Shown in pieces: positions 9,529-17,960 of a stretch of 64,000 nucleotides of DNA. The notes beneath the pieces are model-generated. The model worked only from the letters and a program-made list of their open reading frames with translations. It was not told the DNA's origin and searched no databases. Within the stretch, counting starts at the first letter, position 1, and each line of letters opens with the position of its first letter. Source of the stretch: Bog-473 sp963744225. GTDB taxonomy: Bacteria > Actinomycetota > Acidimicrobiia > Acidimicrobiales > RAAP-2. The stretch spans positions 930,001 to 994,000 of the forward strand of contig CAVUSV010000003.1 in NCBI GenBank assembly GCA_963744225.1, read 5' to 3'. Position numbers and translations under genes: made by a program.

Positions 9529-11496
9529 ATGGTGCGACGTCACTCACGGCAACGGTCGAGTAGGTGGAGCACGATCCCACGGCTCGTCGGGCCGATCGTG
9601 GTCGGGACCGTGTGTGCCGGTGCGGGCGTGCTGACCCTCTCGACCCCGTCCACCGCGGCGTCCGTCTCCACCTGGTCGATCGTGCCCAGCGCCAACACAT
9701 CGCCGACCTCGGGCAATCTCCTGAACTCGGTGTCGTGTAGCGGACCCTCGTTCTGCATGGCCGTCGGGACCTATCAGGCCCCGACGGCCACCCTGACGCT
9801 CACCGAGACGTGGAACGGCAGTGGGTGGACGATCGTCCCGAGCCCGAACGCCACGACCACCAACTTCAATCAGCTGCTCAGCGTGGTGTGCACCAGTGCG
9901 ATGTCGTGCAAGGCGGTCGGTGACTACTCCAACGGGTCCATTCGACGCACCCTCGCCGAGTCATGGAACGGGCATGCCTGGACCGTGGACACAACGATCG
10001 ACCCCTCGACCACCGCCAGCCCCGACCAGGGGCTGAACGGAGTGACGTGTGCGTCGCCCACCAGCTGCACCGCGGTGGGGAGTTATACCGTGGGCGTCAA
10101 CACCACGCAGACGCTCGTCGAGTCGTGGGACGGCAACACGTGGACGGTCGTCCCCAGCGCGGACACCTCGCCGACCGTGGTCAACTACCTCACAAGCGTG
10201 TCCTGTGCCGCGCCCACGAGCTGCTTCGCCGTGGGCGCGTACGGCTCAGCGTCGACCTCCCAAACGCTGGCCGAGATGTGGAACGGCACTGCGTGGTCCA
10301 TCGTGCCCAGCCCGAACACCTCGCCGACGATCGCGAATGTCCTCAACAGTGTGACCTGCACCAACCCGTCGTTCTGCATGGCCGTCGGGTACGACGACAC
10401 CGGCTCCAGCCCCCCGTCACTCATCGAGATGTGGAACGGGACGGCGTGGTCGATCGTGTCTGGCCCGAGCACGAGCGTGCCCAACAGCGACGAGAACTTC
10501 CTCTACGGGGTGTCCTGCACCGATCCCTCCAACTGCATCGCCGCCGGGCATTGGTCCAACACCGGCGACGTCAAGGATTCCACACTGGTCGAGTCGTGGG
10601 ACGGGTCGACGTGGTCGGTCGTGCCGAGTCCCAATACGTCGCCCACCCTGCAGGACGATCTGAGCGGTGCGTCCTGCGGGTCCGCCTGGCAGTGCGTAGC
10701 CGTCGGGCAAACCCAGACAGTCGGCGCCCAGCAGACCCTCGTCGAGCAGGCTCACGTGATGGCGTCGGGCTACTACGAGGTGGCGTCCGACGGGGGATTG
10801 TTTGCCTACCACGTTCCGTTCTATGGGTCCATGGGCGGCAAGCCGCTGAATGCACCGGTCGTGAACATGGCCACCGACCCGCGCACAGGCGGCTACTGGG
10901 AGGTGGCGTCGGACGGCGGGCTCTTCGGTTTCCATGCACCCTTCTTCGGCTCCATGGGCGGCAAGCCGCTCAATAAGCCCATCGTGGGTATGGCCTACGA
11001 CCCGGCCACGGGCGGCTACTGGGAAGTAGCGTCGGACGGCGGTTTGTTCGCGTTCAACGCCCCCTTCTACGGATCCATGGGCGGCACGCCACTCAACAAG
11101 CCCATCGTCGGCATCGCCGCCCTCCCTGATGGCTCGGGCTACTACGAGGTGGCCTCCGACGGCGGGCTCTTCGCCTTCCACGCGCCCTTCCTCGGCTCCA
11201 TGGGTGGCACGCCGCTCAACAAGCCCGTTGTCGGCATGGCGGTGGACGCGGCAACCGGGGGCTACTGGGAGGTGGCCTCCGATGGCGGGTTGTTCGCGTA
11301 CCACGCTCCGTTCTACGGCTCCATGGGCGGAAAGCCCATCAACAAGCCGGTGGTCGGCATGGCGACCCAGCCGGACGGCTCGGGTTACTGGGAGGTGGCG
11401 TCGGACGGTGGCCTCTTCGCCTTCAATGCACCGTTCCTGGGCTCCACGGGAGGAACGCCCATCAACCAGCCAGTGGTCGGCATGGCGACGAGCTGA
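9529..11496 (+). CDS. Large secreted repeat protein: seven ~52-aa units followed by six 41-aa units
   Basis: The 655-residue product has a signal peptide (basic N-terminus, hydrophobic core about residues 18-36, Ala-rich cleavage region near 44). Residues about 49-412 hold seven units of about 52 residues with the pattern W(S/T)xVPSxNTSPT...SVxCxxPxxCxAVG...WNG. Each unit carries two Cys, as expected for one disulfide in an exported protein. Residues 414-655 hold six near-identical 41-residue units, each opening GY(Y/W)EVASDGGLF and continuing with a 'PFxGSMGG' and 'NKPVVGMA' segment. Seven and six short beta-rich units suggest two beta-propellers in tandem, but this is an inference. No catalytic motif is seen; a surface or adhesive role is possible. 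It is flanked by VOC-gene direct repeats. Confidence 0.85.
   Translation: MVRRHSRQRSSRWSTIPRLVGPIVVGTVCAGAGVLTLSTPSTAASVSTWSIVPSANTSPTSGNLLNSVSCSGPSFCMAVGTYQAPTATLTLTETWNGSGWTIVPSPNATTTNFNQLLSVVCTSAMSCKAVGDYSNGSIRRTLAESWNGHAWTVDTTIDPSTTASPDQGLNGVTCASPTSCTAVGSYTVGVNTTQTLVESWDGNTWTVVPSADTSPTVVNYLTSVSCAAPTSCFAVGAYGSASTSQTLAEMWNGTAWSIVPSPNTSPTIANVLNSVTCTNPSFCMAVGYDDTGSSPPSLIEMWNGTAWSIVSGPSTSVPNSDENFLYGVSCTDPSNCIAAGHWSNTGDVKDSTLVESWDGSTWSVVPSPNTSPTLQDDLSGASCGSAWQCVAVGQTQTVGAQQTLVEQAHVMASGYYEVASDGGLFAYHVPFYGSMGGKPLNAPVVNMATDPRTGGYWEVASDGGLFGFHAPFFGSMGGKPLNKPIVGMAYDPATGGYWEVASDGGLFAFNAPFYGSMGGTPLNKPIVGIAALPDGSGYYEVASDGGLFAFHAPFLGSMGGTPLNKPVVGMAVDAATGGYWEVASDGGLFAYHAPFYGSMGGKPINKPVVGMATQPDGSGYWEVASDGGLFAFNAPFLGSTGGTPINQPVVGMATS
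9673..10764 (+). repeat. Seven tandem coding repeats of ~52 codons
   Basis: The units begin at the Trp of W(S/T)xVPS and end before the next one. They are diverged (roughly 40-60 percent identity) and keep two cysteines, an 'AVG' core and a terminal E(S/M/T)W(N/D)G. Units 3 and 6 carry small insertions. The repeat is at protein level, with weaker DNA identity than the downstream array. Confidence 0.85.
10768..11496 (+). repeat. Six tandem coding repeats of 123 bases
   Basis: The unit is exactly 41 codons (123 bases) in each full copy, with the last copy ending at the stop codon. High DNA identity between copies indicates recent expansion or ongoing gene conversion. The unit is related to, but distinct from, the 42-residue units of the protein at 42144-43676 (VASDGGLF here, VASDGGIF there). 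Confidence 0.9.
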
Positions 11497-11520
11497 GGCC
11501 ACGGGCGGTGGTCCGCCCTG

Positions 11521-11683
11521 TTCGGCTCGGCTACGGGTCGTTCTCCCGGGTCATCGCGTTCTCCCCCCGGGCACGAAGGAGTCCGACATTGTCGCCACCT
11601 ACAAGGACGGGCTGCTCGAGTTGCGCGTGCCGATCGAGGAGCGCTCGTCGAAGCGCTCCTTGATCCCCCTCAAGCGGACCTGA
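11521..11683 (+). pseudogene. Fragment of an Hsp20-family small heat-shock protein gene (C-terminal part)
   Basis: The sequence encodes 'LGYGSFSRVIAF' in one frame and then 'PPGTKESDIVATYKDGLLEL' plus 'RVPIEE' in another, which together are the end of the alpha-crystallin domain of Hsp20. The switch occurs in the C-run near 11561-11567. The N-terminal two-thirds is missing and no start is available, so this is a remnant rather than a gene. It sits directly after the repeat-protein gene and before the VOC gene, inside the segment bounded by the VOC direct repeats. Confidence 0.8.
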
Positions 11684-11689
11684 CCAAGT

Positions 11690-11707
11690 CGCCCCTCAGG
11701 CGGGGCG
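11690..11707. terminator. GC-rich stem-loop between convergent genes
   Basis: CGCCCC (11690-11695) pairs with GGGGCG (11702-11707) around a 6-base loop that contains the stop codon of the VOC gene. There is no T-tract on either side, so it is at most a weak bidirectional terminator. Confidence 0.3.
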
Positions 11708-12064
11708 CTCGTGCAACTCGATCCCGTTGCCCCAGGGATCGCTCATGAACGCCTGCCGGCGGCCGGTCTCGCCAACGGGGATCGGATCGGACACCTGCAG
11801 GCCGCGGTCGCGCAGCGCCGCCACGGTTTCGGTGAGGTCGTTGAAGACCAAGGCGAAGTGCTGGCCCACGTTCGGGGGCACCATGGCCTCGATGAGGTGG
11901 ACCTGCTGGCCATTCGCAGTATCCAGCCAGGCGCCGGCGAAGCCGAAGTCGGGCCGGGTGAAATTCTGAACGAGGCCGAGCGTCTCGGTGTAGAACGCGA
12001 TACCGCCCGGCACGTCCGGGACGTTGAGGGCGACGTGGTCGACGCCGTTCGGGATAACTGTCAC
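11696..12064 (-). CDS. VOC (glyoxalase-like) family protein
   Basis: The 122-residue product has the VOC pattern 'VDHVALNVPDVPGGIAFYTE' at residues 8-27, a central His in 'GQQVHLIEA', and the C-terminal metal ligand in 'DPWGNGIELHE'. The metal ligands inferred are His 10, His at about 55 and Glu at about 117. The substrate is unknown. The start is ATG at 12064. The 3' half of the gene has a degraded duplicate at 9261-9403. The neighbour on the same strand, an MFS exporter, lies about 140 bases away upstream. Confidence 0.88.
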   Translation of the reverse strand: MTVIPNGVDHVALNVPDVPGGIAFYTETLGLVQNFTRPDFGFAGAWLDTANGQQVHLIEAMVPPNVGQHFALVFNDLTETVAALRDRGLQVSDPIPVGETGRRQAFMSDPWGNGIELHERPA

Positions 12065-12203
12065 GGCAGCGACTCTACGGCTTGGTGGATCCCGCCGCGT
12101 CCCGGCGGCGGGACCAGGTGCGACAACGGCGGCCAGATGCTTGCCCCCGCGGCACTAGAGCCCAGTCGAAAGTGGGTGTCGGGCATTGACCGAGGGTCAG
12201 ACG

Positions 12204-13706
12204 TCAGCCGCCCGCTGGCGCGGCCACGGCGGCCGGTCCTTCGACGGACAGCTCGGCTGGCCCGGCAGAGATCAAGACCGCGCTGACGATCGCTCCTAGA
12301 GCGAGGAGTCCGGCGCCCACTGCAAAAGCCACGGCGAAACCGTGCACGACCCCGGCCTCGGATGCGGCAGCGCCGTGGACGATGATGTAGTTCGCCGTGG
12401 CGGTCGCGGCGAGGGTGTTGAGCAGGGCGGTCCCCAGGGAGCCACCGATCTGCTGGGTGGTATTGACGAGCGCGCTGGCCACGCCCGAATCTCGCTCGCG
12501 AACCTTGATAAGGGCGGTACTGCTGAAGGCCGGAAAAGCCACACCGAGACCCACACTCATCAAGACTTCTTGTGGAGCAACGTGTGTCCAGAAGTTCGTG
12601 TGTACCCCGATCTGCGTGAGCCACGCCAGCCCTCCGGCGGCGACGAGGAGGCCGACCGTCATGGGTAGACGCGGCCCGATGCGCGGGACGAGCCCGGTCG
12701 ACCCCCCGGCAGCCACAATGATCCCAAAGGCGAAGGGGAGGAATGCAAGTCCGGCTTTGAGCGCCGAGTAGTGCAGCACGCTCTGCAGGTAGTAGCTCAA
12801 GAAGACGAACATGGCGAACAGTCCAGCGCCGGTGAGGAAGGAGGCGAGGAAGGCACCGCCCCGATTGCGGTCCCGTACCACCCGAAGCGGTAGCAACGGA
12901 TGACTGGTCCTCGTCTCAACCAGTACGAACACGGCCAGGAGGACGACGGCCGCGACCAGGGAGACAAGCGTGACCGTTGCGCCCCAGCCGTCGCTCGCGG
13001 CCTTGGTGAAGCCGTAGACCAAACTGACCAGGCCAAGGGTGGAGAGCACTGCTCCGGGAACGTCGTAACGGGTCGAGCCCTCGGCCCGGCTTTCGTGCAC
13101 CACCGCAATCGCTGCCACTGAGGCGAGGATGGCAATGGGCACGTTGACGAGCAGACACCACCGCCACGAGGCGTACTGGGTGAGCACCCCTCCGAGCAAG
13201 ACCCCGATCGCCCCTCCGGCCCCGGACACGGCGCCGTAGGCTCCGAATGCTTTGGCACGCTCCTTCGCGTCATGCTGGAAGGTGATCGTCAGGATGGACA
13301 GGGCCGCCGGAGCCATCAAGGCCGCAAATGCGCCTTGGAGGGCACGAGCTGCGAAGAGCATGGATTGGTCGACGGCCAGACCACCGAGCGCTGATGCGCC
13401 GGCGAAGCCGAGCAGTCCAACGGCGAACATCCGCTTGCGCCCGAAGAAGTCTGCGACGCGGCCGCCGAGGAGAAGCAAACCTCCAAAGGCGAGCGTGTAG
13501 GCGGTGATGACCCACTGGCGATTGGCTGTAGAGATATTGAGGGCATGCTGAGCCGAAGGTAAGGCGATTGTCACGATGGAGGCATCGAGGACAATCATCA
13601 GCTGGGCCACGACGACCACGCCAAGAATTCCCCACCGCCTCGGGTCGGGTTCCGTCGTGCCAATCGCGTTGGACATCGTTGCGCTCGTGATCCCGTCCGA
13701 TTCCAA
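12204..13706 (-). CDS. MFS drug/proton antiporter, DHA2 (EmrB/QacA) type
   Basis: This 500-residue membrane protein belongs to the 14-helix DHA2 group. The antiporter motif C-like 'LDASIVTIALPSAQHAL' in helix 1 (about residues 41-57) and motif A 'GGRVADFFGRKRMF' between helices 2 and 3 are clear. It probably exports drugs or metabolites with proton exchange; the substrate is unknown. TTG 13706 is chosen because AAGGAG lies 10 bases upstream, whereas the in-frame ATG at 13676 has no comparable site. No regulator is adjacent. Confidence 0.88.
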   Translation of the reverse strand: MESDGITSATMSNAIGTTEPDPRRWGILGVVVVAQLMIVLDASIVTIALPSAQHALNISTANRQWVITAYTLAFGGLLLLGGRVADFFGRKRMFAVGLLGFAGASALGGLAVDQSMLFAARALQGAFAALMAPAALSILTITFQHDAKERAKAFGAYGAVSGAGGAIGVLLGGVLTQYASWRWCLLVNVPIAILASVAAIAVVHESRAEGSTRYDVPGAVLSTLGLVSLVYGFTKAASDGWGATVTLVSLVAAVVLLAVFVLVETRTSHPLLPLRVVRDRNRGGAFLASFLTGAGLFAMFVFLSYYLQSVLHYSALKAGLAFLPFAFGIIVAAGGSTGLVPRIGPRLPMTVGLLVAAGGLAWLTQIGVHTNFWTHVAPQEVLMSVGLGVAFPAFSSTALIKVRERDSGVASALVNTTQQIGGSLGTALLNTLAATATANYIIVHGAAASEAGVVHGFAVAFAVGAGLLALGAIVSAVLISAGPAELSVEGPAAVAAPAGG

Positions 13707-13916
13707 GGTGCGCCCTCTCCTTACGGTTCGCCCGGTTGGAGCGGGCAGTTCATCGCGACATAGAGGAAACTAGCGGGGGGGTGTTCGCACTGGCGCGGTT
13801 TCACGGTCTCAACCCTCGGAATAACCGTCCTCGATGCGCGGTTTAGGCCACCGTTTCTGTAACCCCGTGCGAGTCGTGGTGGGACCGAACGGAAGGCGGC
13901 GGGCCCGCCGGGCCCG

Positions 13917-14489
13917 TCAGCGAACGCCCCCCAGGAGCGGGGTGCGGGTCTGGCGCTCGAGCGGCAGCGCATCTCTCCGCGGTGCCGCACCAGGCGGCGG
14001 GAGCGGAATCCGAATCTTCCCACGTGCTCGCCCAACCCATGCTGTCGTGATGTAGTCGTCCGGCCCGTACTCCTTTAATGCCACGGGAAACCGATTCGGA
14101 TGTGTCCGATGGAGCATGTCGACGTACCAGCCCGAGTACTCCCAGTCCGAACCCCTTCCCAACTCACTTGTTTCGGGAAACCGGCCAATGAATCGCCGGG
14201 CCAGGCCAGCCGGCGTTGTGTTGGGGGAGATATCCGTCCAGCCAAAGTAGCGGGTCTTGTCGGCGCTCGAATAACTTGCGACCAGCTCGCTCTCCCAATA
14301 GTCAACATCGAGTCGTGCTCCATGGTCGGCCGAGACAAACGTCACGGGAGCGATCGAGCACTGCCAGTACGCCCCAGACGGAGCCATCGCCGGCAAGATC
14401 CTGAGTCGTTGGTATCCCCGAAGGTGCAATTCCAACACCATCTGGAGTACGGCTCGACACTGCCAAGTGATTCGCTCTTCCCGGGTCAC
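13917..14489 (-). CDS. Conserved hypothetical protein, ~190 aa
   Basis: No function is recognised. The protein is rich in Trp and Tyr, without signal peptide or membrane segment. Features that look conserved are 'LRGYQRLRILPAMAPSGAYW' (about residues 23-42), 'TRYFGWTD', 'FIGRFPE' and 'DWEYSGWYVDMLHR'. GTG 14489 is preferred because GGGAG lies 5 bases upstream; longer readings to 14540 lack a site. Codon usage is slightly less GC-rich than that of housekeeping neighbours. It stands alone between the MFS and GNAT genes. Confidence 0.7.
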   Translation of the reverse strand: MTREERITWQCRAVLQMVLELHLRGYQRLRILPAMAPSGAYWQCSIAPVTFVSADHGARLDVDYWESELVASYSSADKTRYFGWTDISPNTTPAGLARRFIGRFPETSELGRGSDWEYSGWYVDMLHRTHPNRFPVALKEYGPDDYITTAWVGRARGKIRIPLPPPGAAPRRDALPLERQTRTPLLGGVR

Positions 14490-14738
14490 CGGTGCTCCCT
14501 TCGCCTGCTCCGTACGTCGGCTCATCCGATGCGGGCCCAACGTGGCGGCGATCCCGGCAAACTCGGCCAGCGCTCTCTGGCAAGTTGACCACCTGGTACA
14601 ACAGCGCCCTCAGACTAGGAGGCCAACCCGTCGCTGACAAGGATCTGATTTCTCGGTGAATGGCGCCGCTGGAGGGCCCCTCATTTTGAGCGCTCTCGGG
14701 GGGACACCCTCATCGGGGGCCCGAGAAGGCGTGCACCT

Positions 14739-15143
14739 CTACAACTGGATGAGACCGGCCGAAGTCGGCGTGAACCCGCACGAGTCGATGTAGAACTTGC
14801 CCAGATCCTCGTCAAAATCGACGTGCAGCCACTCGCATCCCGCATCTCGGCAGGCATCACGGGCAATGGCAACGAGCTGGGTCCCAACCCCGTGACCTCG
14901 GGCACCTGCTGCGACCATGGTGTCTTGGATCCACGCATGAACGAGGCCGTCCCAAAGAATGTTCACGAAGCCCACAAGGTTCTGGTCGGACCTCGCGACC
15001 ACCCACCCGAGGCTGAACCGGGCGACCAGCTCCTGCCAGTTCCATTCGTCGTCCTCATACAGGCGAGTGGCAAATGCTTCTGCATGAAGCCGATTGATCT
15101 CTCGGTTCTCGAATTGACCGCGGAACTGGAAATTGATCGACAT
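14739..15143 (-). CDS. GNAT-family N-acetyltransferase
   Basis: The 134-residue product has the GNAT fold: 'FVNILWDGLVHAWIQDTMVA' leads into the acetyl-CoA pyrophosphate-binding loop 'ARGHGVGTQLVAIA' (about residues 83-96), and the C-terminus ends with 'KFYIDSCGFTPTSAGLI'. It transfers an acetyl group to an unknown amine. The start is ATG 15143; the long open frame upstream of it is antisense to nothing recognisable and overlaps the ABC ATPase end, so it is not used. It lies 23 bases downstream of the opuCA-like gene. Confidence 0.88.
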   Translation of the reverse strand: MSINFQFRGQFENREINRLHAEAFATRLYEDDEWNWQELVARFSLGWVVARSDQNLVGFVNILWDGLVHAWIQDTMVAAGARGHGVGTQLVAIARDACRDAGCEWLHVDFDEDLGKFYIDSCGFTPTSAGLIQL

Positions 15144-15166
15144 CGAGAAGCGAGCGTAATCCGGGG

Positions 15167-16294
15167 CTACGGCGCGTCCTGGGGCTCGAGGGGCGTGCCG
15201 CCGACCGAACGACGCATGGCGGCGTGGAGCCCGTTCGGGGTGAGAACCCCCAGGAACCGCCCCTCGTCGACCACTGGGATCCACCCGACGTCGTGCTGGA
15301 GCATCTCGCTGAACGCCGTGCGCAGCGAGGTGCCGACGGGGACTTGGACCTCGAAGGGCACCACGTGACCGGCGACCAACCCGCTCAGGCTCGGGTCCAG
15401 GTCGACCCAACCCCGCAGGCCGCCGTCCCGTTCGACCACGATGGCCCATCGGCTGTCGGCCCCGGCTGCAGCGGCCCGTGCCTCGGCCATTGTGCTCTCT
15501 GGCGTCACACGTGGAGGTTGGAACAGCTCATCGGGCTCGATTTTCATCACGGCCAGCCGACGCACCCCGCGGTCGGCGCCAACAAAATCGGCCACGAACG
15601 GCGTCGCTGGTCGCCCCAGCACTTCGGCCGGGGTGTCGTACTGCTCGAGCACGCCTCCCTGGGAGAGCACGACGATGCGATCGGCGAGCTTCGCCGCTTC
15701 CTCGATGTCGTGGGTGACAAAGACGATGGACTTCTTCAGCTCGGCCTGCAACTCGAGGAACTGGTCCTGGAGCCGGTTGCGGGTAACCGGATCGACGGCG
15801 CCGAACGGCTCGTCCATGAGGAGTATTGGAGGGTCGCCACCGAGCGCACGAGCCACCCCGACGCGCTGGCGTTCACCCCCTGAGAGCTCGTGAGGGAAGC
15901 GGCGCGCGTAGCTGGAAGGGTCGAGTCCTACCAGCTCGAGGAGCTCGCGCACCCGGACCTCCGTCCGTTCCTTGTCCCACCCCAACAACCGGGGAATGGT
16001 CGCGACGTTGTCTGCGATCCGCTTGTGGGGGAACAGCCCACCCTGCTGGATCACGTAGCCGATGCCGCGGCGTAATCGCACGGGGTCCATCGTGAGGATG
16101 TTCTCGCCGCCAATGAGTATCCGACCTCCGCTCGGTTCGATCAAGCGGTTGATCATGCGCAGCGTGGTTGTTTTGCCGCAGCCCGACGGGCCCACCAGCA
16201 CGCACAGCTCCGCGTCGGCGACGCTGAAACTGAGCTCAGTCACGGCGTTCGAGCTTCCGCTGTAGTGCTTGCTCACTCGCTCGAGCGTGATCAC
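15167..16294 (-). CDS. Glycine betaine/choline-type ABC transporter ATPase with CBS domains (OpuCA/ProV-like)
   Basis: This is the cytoplasmic ATPase of an osmoprotectant (quaternary amine) importer. The ATPase domain has Walker A 'GPSGCGKTT' (about residues 35-43), signature 'LSGGERQRV' and Walker B 'ILLMDEPFGAVD'. A pair of CBS-like segments follows from about residue 250 to the end and probably senses ionic strength, as in OpuA/OpuC. The start is GTG 16294. It is divergent from the two permease genes, which start 65 bases away, so the shared intergenic region likely carries both promoters. Confidence 0.9.
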   Translation of the reverse strand: MITLERVSKHYSGSSNAVTELSFSVADAELCVLVGPSGCGKTTTLRMINRLIEPSGGRILIGGENILTMDPVRLRRGIGYVIQQGGLFPHKRIADNVATIPRLLGWDKERTEVRVRELLELVGLDPSSYARRFPHELSGGERQRVGVARALGGDPPILLMDEPFGAVDPVTRNRLQDQFLELQAELKKSIVFVTHDIEEAAKLADRIVVLSQGGVLEQYDTPAEVLGRPATPFVADFVGADRGVRRLAVMKIEPDELFQPPRVTPESTMAEARAAAAGADSRWAIVVERDGGLRGWVDLDPSLSGLVAGHVVPFEVQVPVGTSLRTAFSEMLQHDVGWIPVVDEGRFLGVLTPNGLHAAMRRSVGGTPLEPQDAP

Positions 16295-16359
16295 CGCTGT
16301 ACGTTACCCAGGCCTTTGCCAACAGGGGTCCGCCGGAGGCTGCCTGATAGCGTTTCGAC

Positions 16360-17052
16360 GTGCTGGCCGGGACCGGGCCATTCTTCGAATGGAGCTATGT
16401 CACCCGCCAATGGGGGCAGATTCAGTCGGACCTGGTACAGCACATTGAGTTGACACTGATCGCCGTTGCGATCGGCACGGCGCTCTCGATTCCGCTCGCC
16501 GTCCTCGCCTGGCGCTACCGGCTCGTTCGGGCCCCGGTGTTCGGGTTCGCCAGCCTGCTCTACATCATCCCGTCCCTGGCGCTGTTCGCCGTTGTCGGTG
16601 GCATCACCGGGTACATCCCTCCCGCATCGTGGGTGACGGCCGAGATCGCGCTCGTGGGCTACACGTTCCTCATCCTCATCTGGAACACGGTGGCCGGGCT
16701 CAACGCCGTGCCGGCCGATGCCAGGGAGGCGGCGACCGCATTCGGGTATTCGCGCACCTCGGCACTGTGGAGCGTCGATCTCCCCTTGGCCTTGCCGTAC
16801 ATCTTCGCCGGTCTCAGGGTGGCCACCTCGACCGTCATCGGGCTCGTCACGGTGACCGCGCTCATCGGCCTCGGGGGTCTCGGTCAGCAGATCACCTACG
16901 GCTTTAACATCTCGTACAACACTCCGATCATCGTCGGGCTGGTCTTCTCCATCGCCTTGGCGGCGGTCGCTGATCTCCTTCTCGTCGGCCTGCAGCGGCT
17001 CGTGCTGCCTTGGTCCCGCTCAGGGCGCCGGGCCGTCCGAGCGGCGGCATAA
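16360..17052 (+). CDS. Osmoprotectant ABC transporter permease (OpuCB-like)
   Basis: The 230-residue protein has five to six membrane segments and the cytoplasmic coupling loop 'PADAREAATAFGYSRTSALW' (about residues 117-136), the EAA-type loop that contacts the ATPase. It is one of two permease halves for the importer whose ATPase is on the other strand. GTG 16360 is used. It is followed after 15 bases by the second permease. Confidence 0.88.
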   Translation: MLAGTGPFFEWSYVTRQWGQIQSDLVQHIELTLIAVAIGTALSIPLAVLAWRYRLVRAPVFGFASLLYIIPSLALFAVVGGITGYIPPASWVTAEIALVGYTFLILIWNTVAGLNAVPADAREAATAFGYSRTSALWSVDLPLALPYIFAGLRVATSTVIGLVTVTALIGLGGLGQQITYGFNISYNTPIIVGLVFSIALAAVADLLLVGLQRLVLPWSRSGRRAVRAAA

Positions 17053-17067
17053 GGCGGGTGATCTGAA

Positions 17068-17814
17068 GTGTCGTTCCTCGCTCATCTGTTCGGCTGGTTC
17101 ACCACCTCCGCCAACTGGTCCGGTCCGACTGGCATTCCGGTGCTGTTCGTGAACCAGCTGAAGCTCAGCGCGGCCGTCATCGTGACCGCACTCGTCCTCG
17201 GAGGTGGGCTCGGCGTCGTCCTTGGGCATACCGGGCGTGGTGGACTGGTCGCCGTCAATGCCGCCAATGCGTTCCGCGCCGTGCCCACCCTGGCGCTCCT
17301 CACACTTCTGGCGATCCAACCGGCCATCTCGCTCAAGTGGAACGGTTTCTTGGCGGCGTGGATCGCCCTCACCATGCTCGCCATCCCGCCGATACTGACG
17401 AACACCTACGTGGGTATGCGCGAGGTGGACGCCGACGTCCGTGACGCCGCCAAGGCCATGGGCCTGACCGGCCTGCAGGTGCTGCGCGGTGTCGAGGCGC
17501 CGCTGGCGATCCCCTTCGTTATGGCCGGTGTGCGGACGGCATCGATTGAGGTCGTGGCCACCTCCACCCTCGCGGCGTACGTGAGCTACTCGGACCTGGG
17601 GACCCCCATCCTCAGCGGCCTCAACACCGGCGACACGGTGCCGGCGGTCGCCGGTTCACTGCTGGTCGCCGTGCTGGCCGGCCTCATTGCGCTCGCGCTC
17701 GGCCTGCTCACCCGGGCGCTCACGCCGCCTCCACTGCGCCATCGGGTGGCCCGCCGTCATATGGCGTCCCGAGTGGGCGCCATCGCATCGACGGTGCCAA
17801 CGGTGCCGCGGTGA
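17068..17814 (+). CDS. Osmoprotectant ABC transporter permease (OpuCD-like)
   Basis: The 248-residue protein is the second permease half. It has about five membrane segments and an EAA-type loop 'VDADVRDAAKAMGLTGLQVL' (about residues 119-138). The start is GTG 17068 with GGCGGGTGATC upstream, 15 bases after the first permease. The basic C-terminal tail is cytoplasmic. With the ATPase and the binding protein it makes a complete four-gene importer. Confidence 0.88.
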   Translation: MSFLAHLFGWFTTSANWSGPTGIPVLFVNQLKLSAAVIVTALVLGGGLGVVLGHTGRGGLVAVNAANAFRAVPTLALLTLLAIQPAISLKWNGFLAAWIALTMLAIPPILTNTYVGMREVDADVRDAAKAMGLTGLQVLRGVEAPLAIPFVMAGVRTASIEVVATSTLAAYVSYSDLGTPILSGLNTGDTVPAVAGSLLVAVLAGLIALALGLLTRALTPPPLRHRVARRHMASRVGAIASTVPTVPR

Positions 17815-17830
17815 TCGGAGTAGCCCGTAG

Positions 17831-17859
17831 TTGACAATCCCTACTGGTCTGGTCAGGAT
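17831..17859 (+). promoter_or_regulatory. Possible promoter for the osmoprotectant-binding protein gene
   Basis: A perfect TTGACA at 17831-17836 is followed after 17 bases by CAGGAT at 17854-17859. The -10 is weak. It lies about 100 bases upstream of the GTG start at 17961 and would let the binding protein be expressed separately from the permeases. Confidence 0.4.
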
Positions 17860-17960
17860 TTCGGTTTGATGACAAATGGGCGCCCGATCCTCGTGCGCCT
17901 GGTGGCGGTGGATCGGTGCCTCCGGCTCTGAACTTTCGTCTCCCCAGGAAGGATGCTCAC

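Noticed and set aside
10768..11496. Regular 123-base repeats that could suggest a CRISPR or non-coding repeat array
   Set aside because: The period is an exact multiple of three, the frame is open throughout, and the repeats encode 41-residue protein units with conservative changes.
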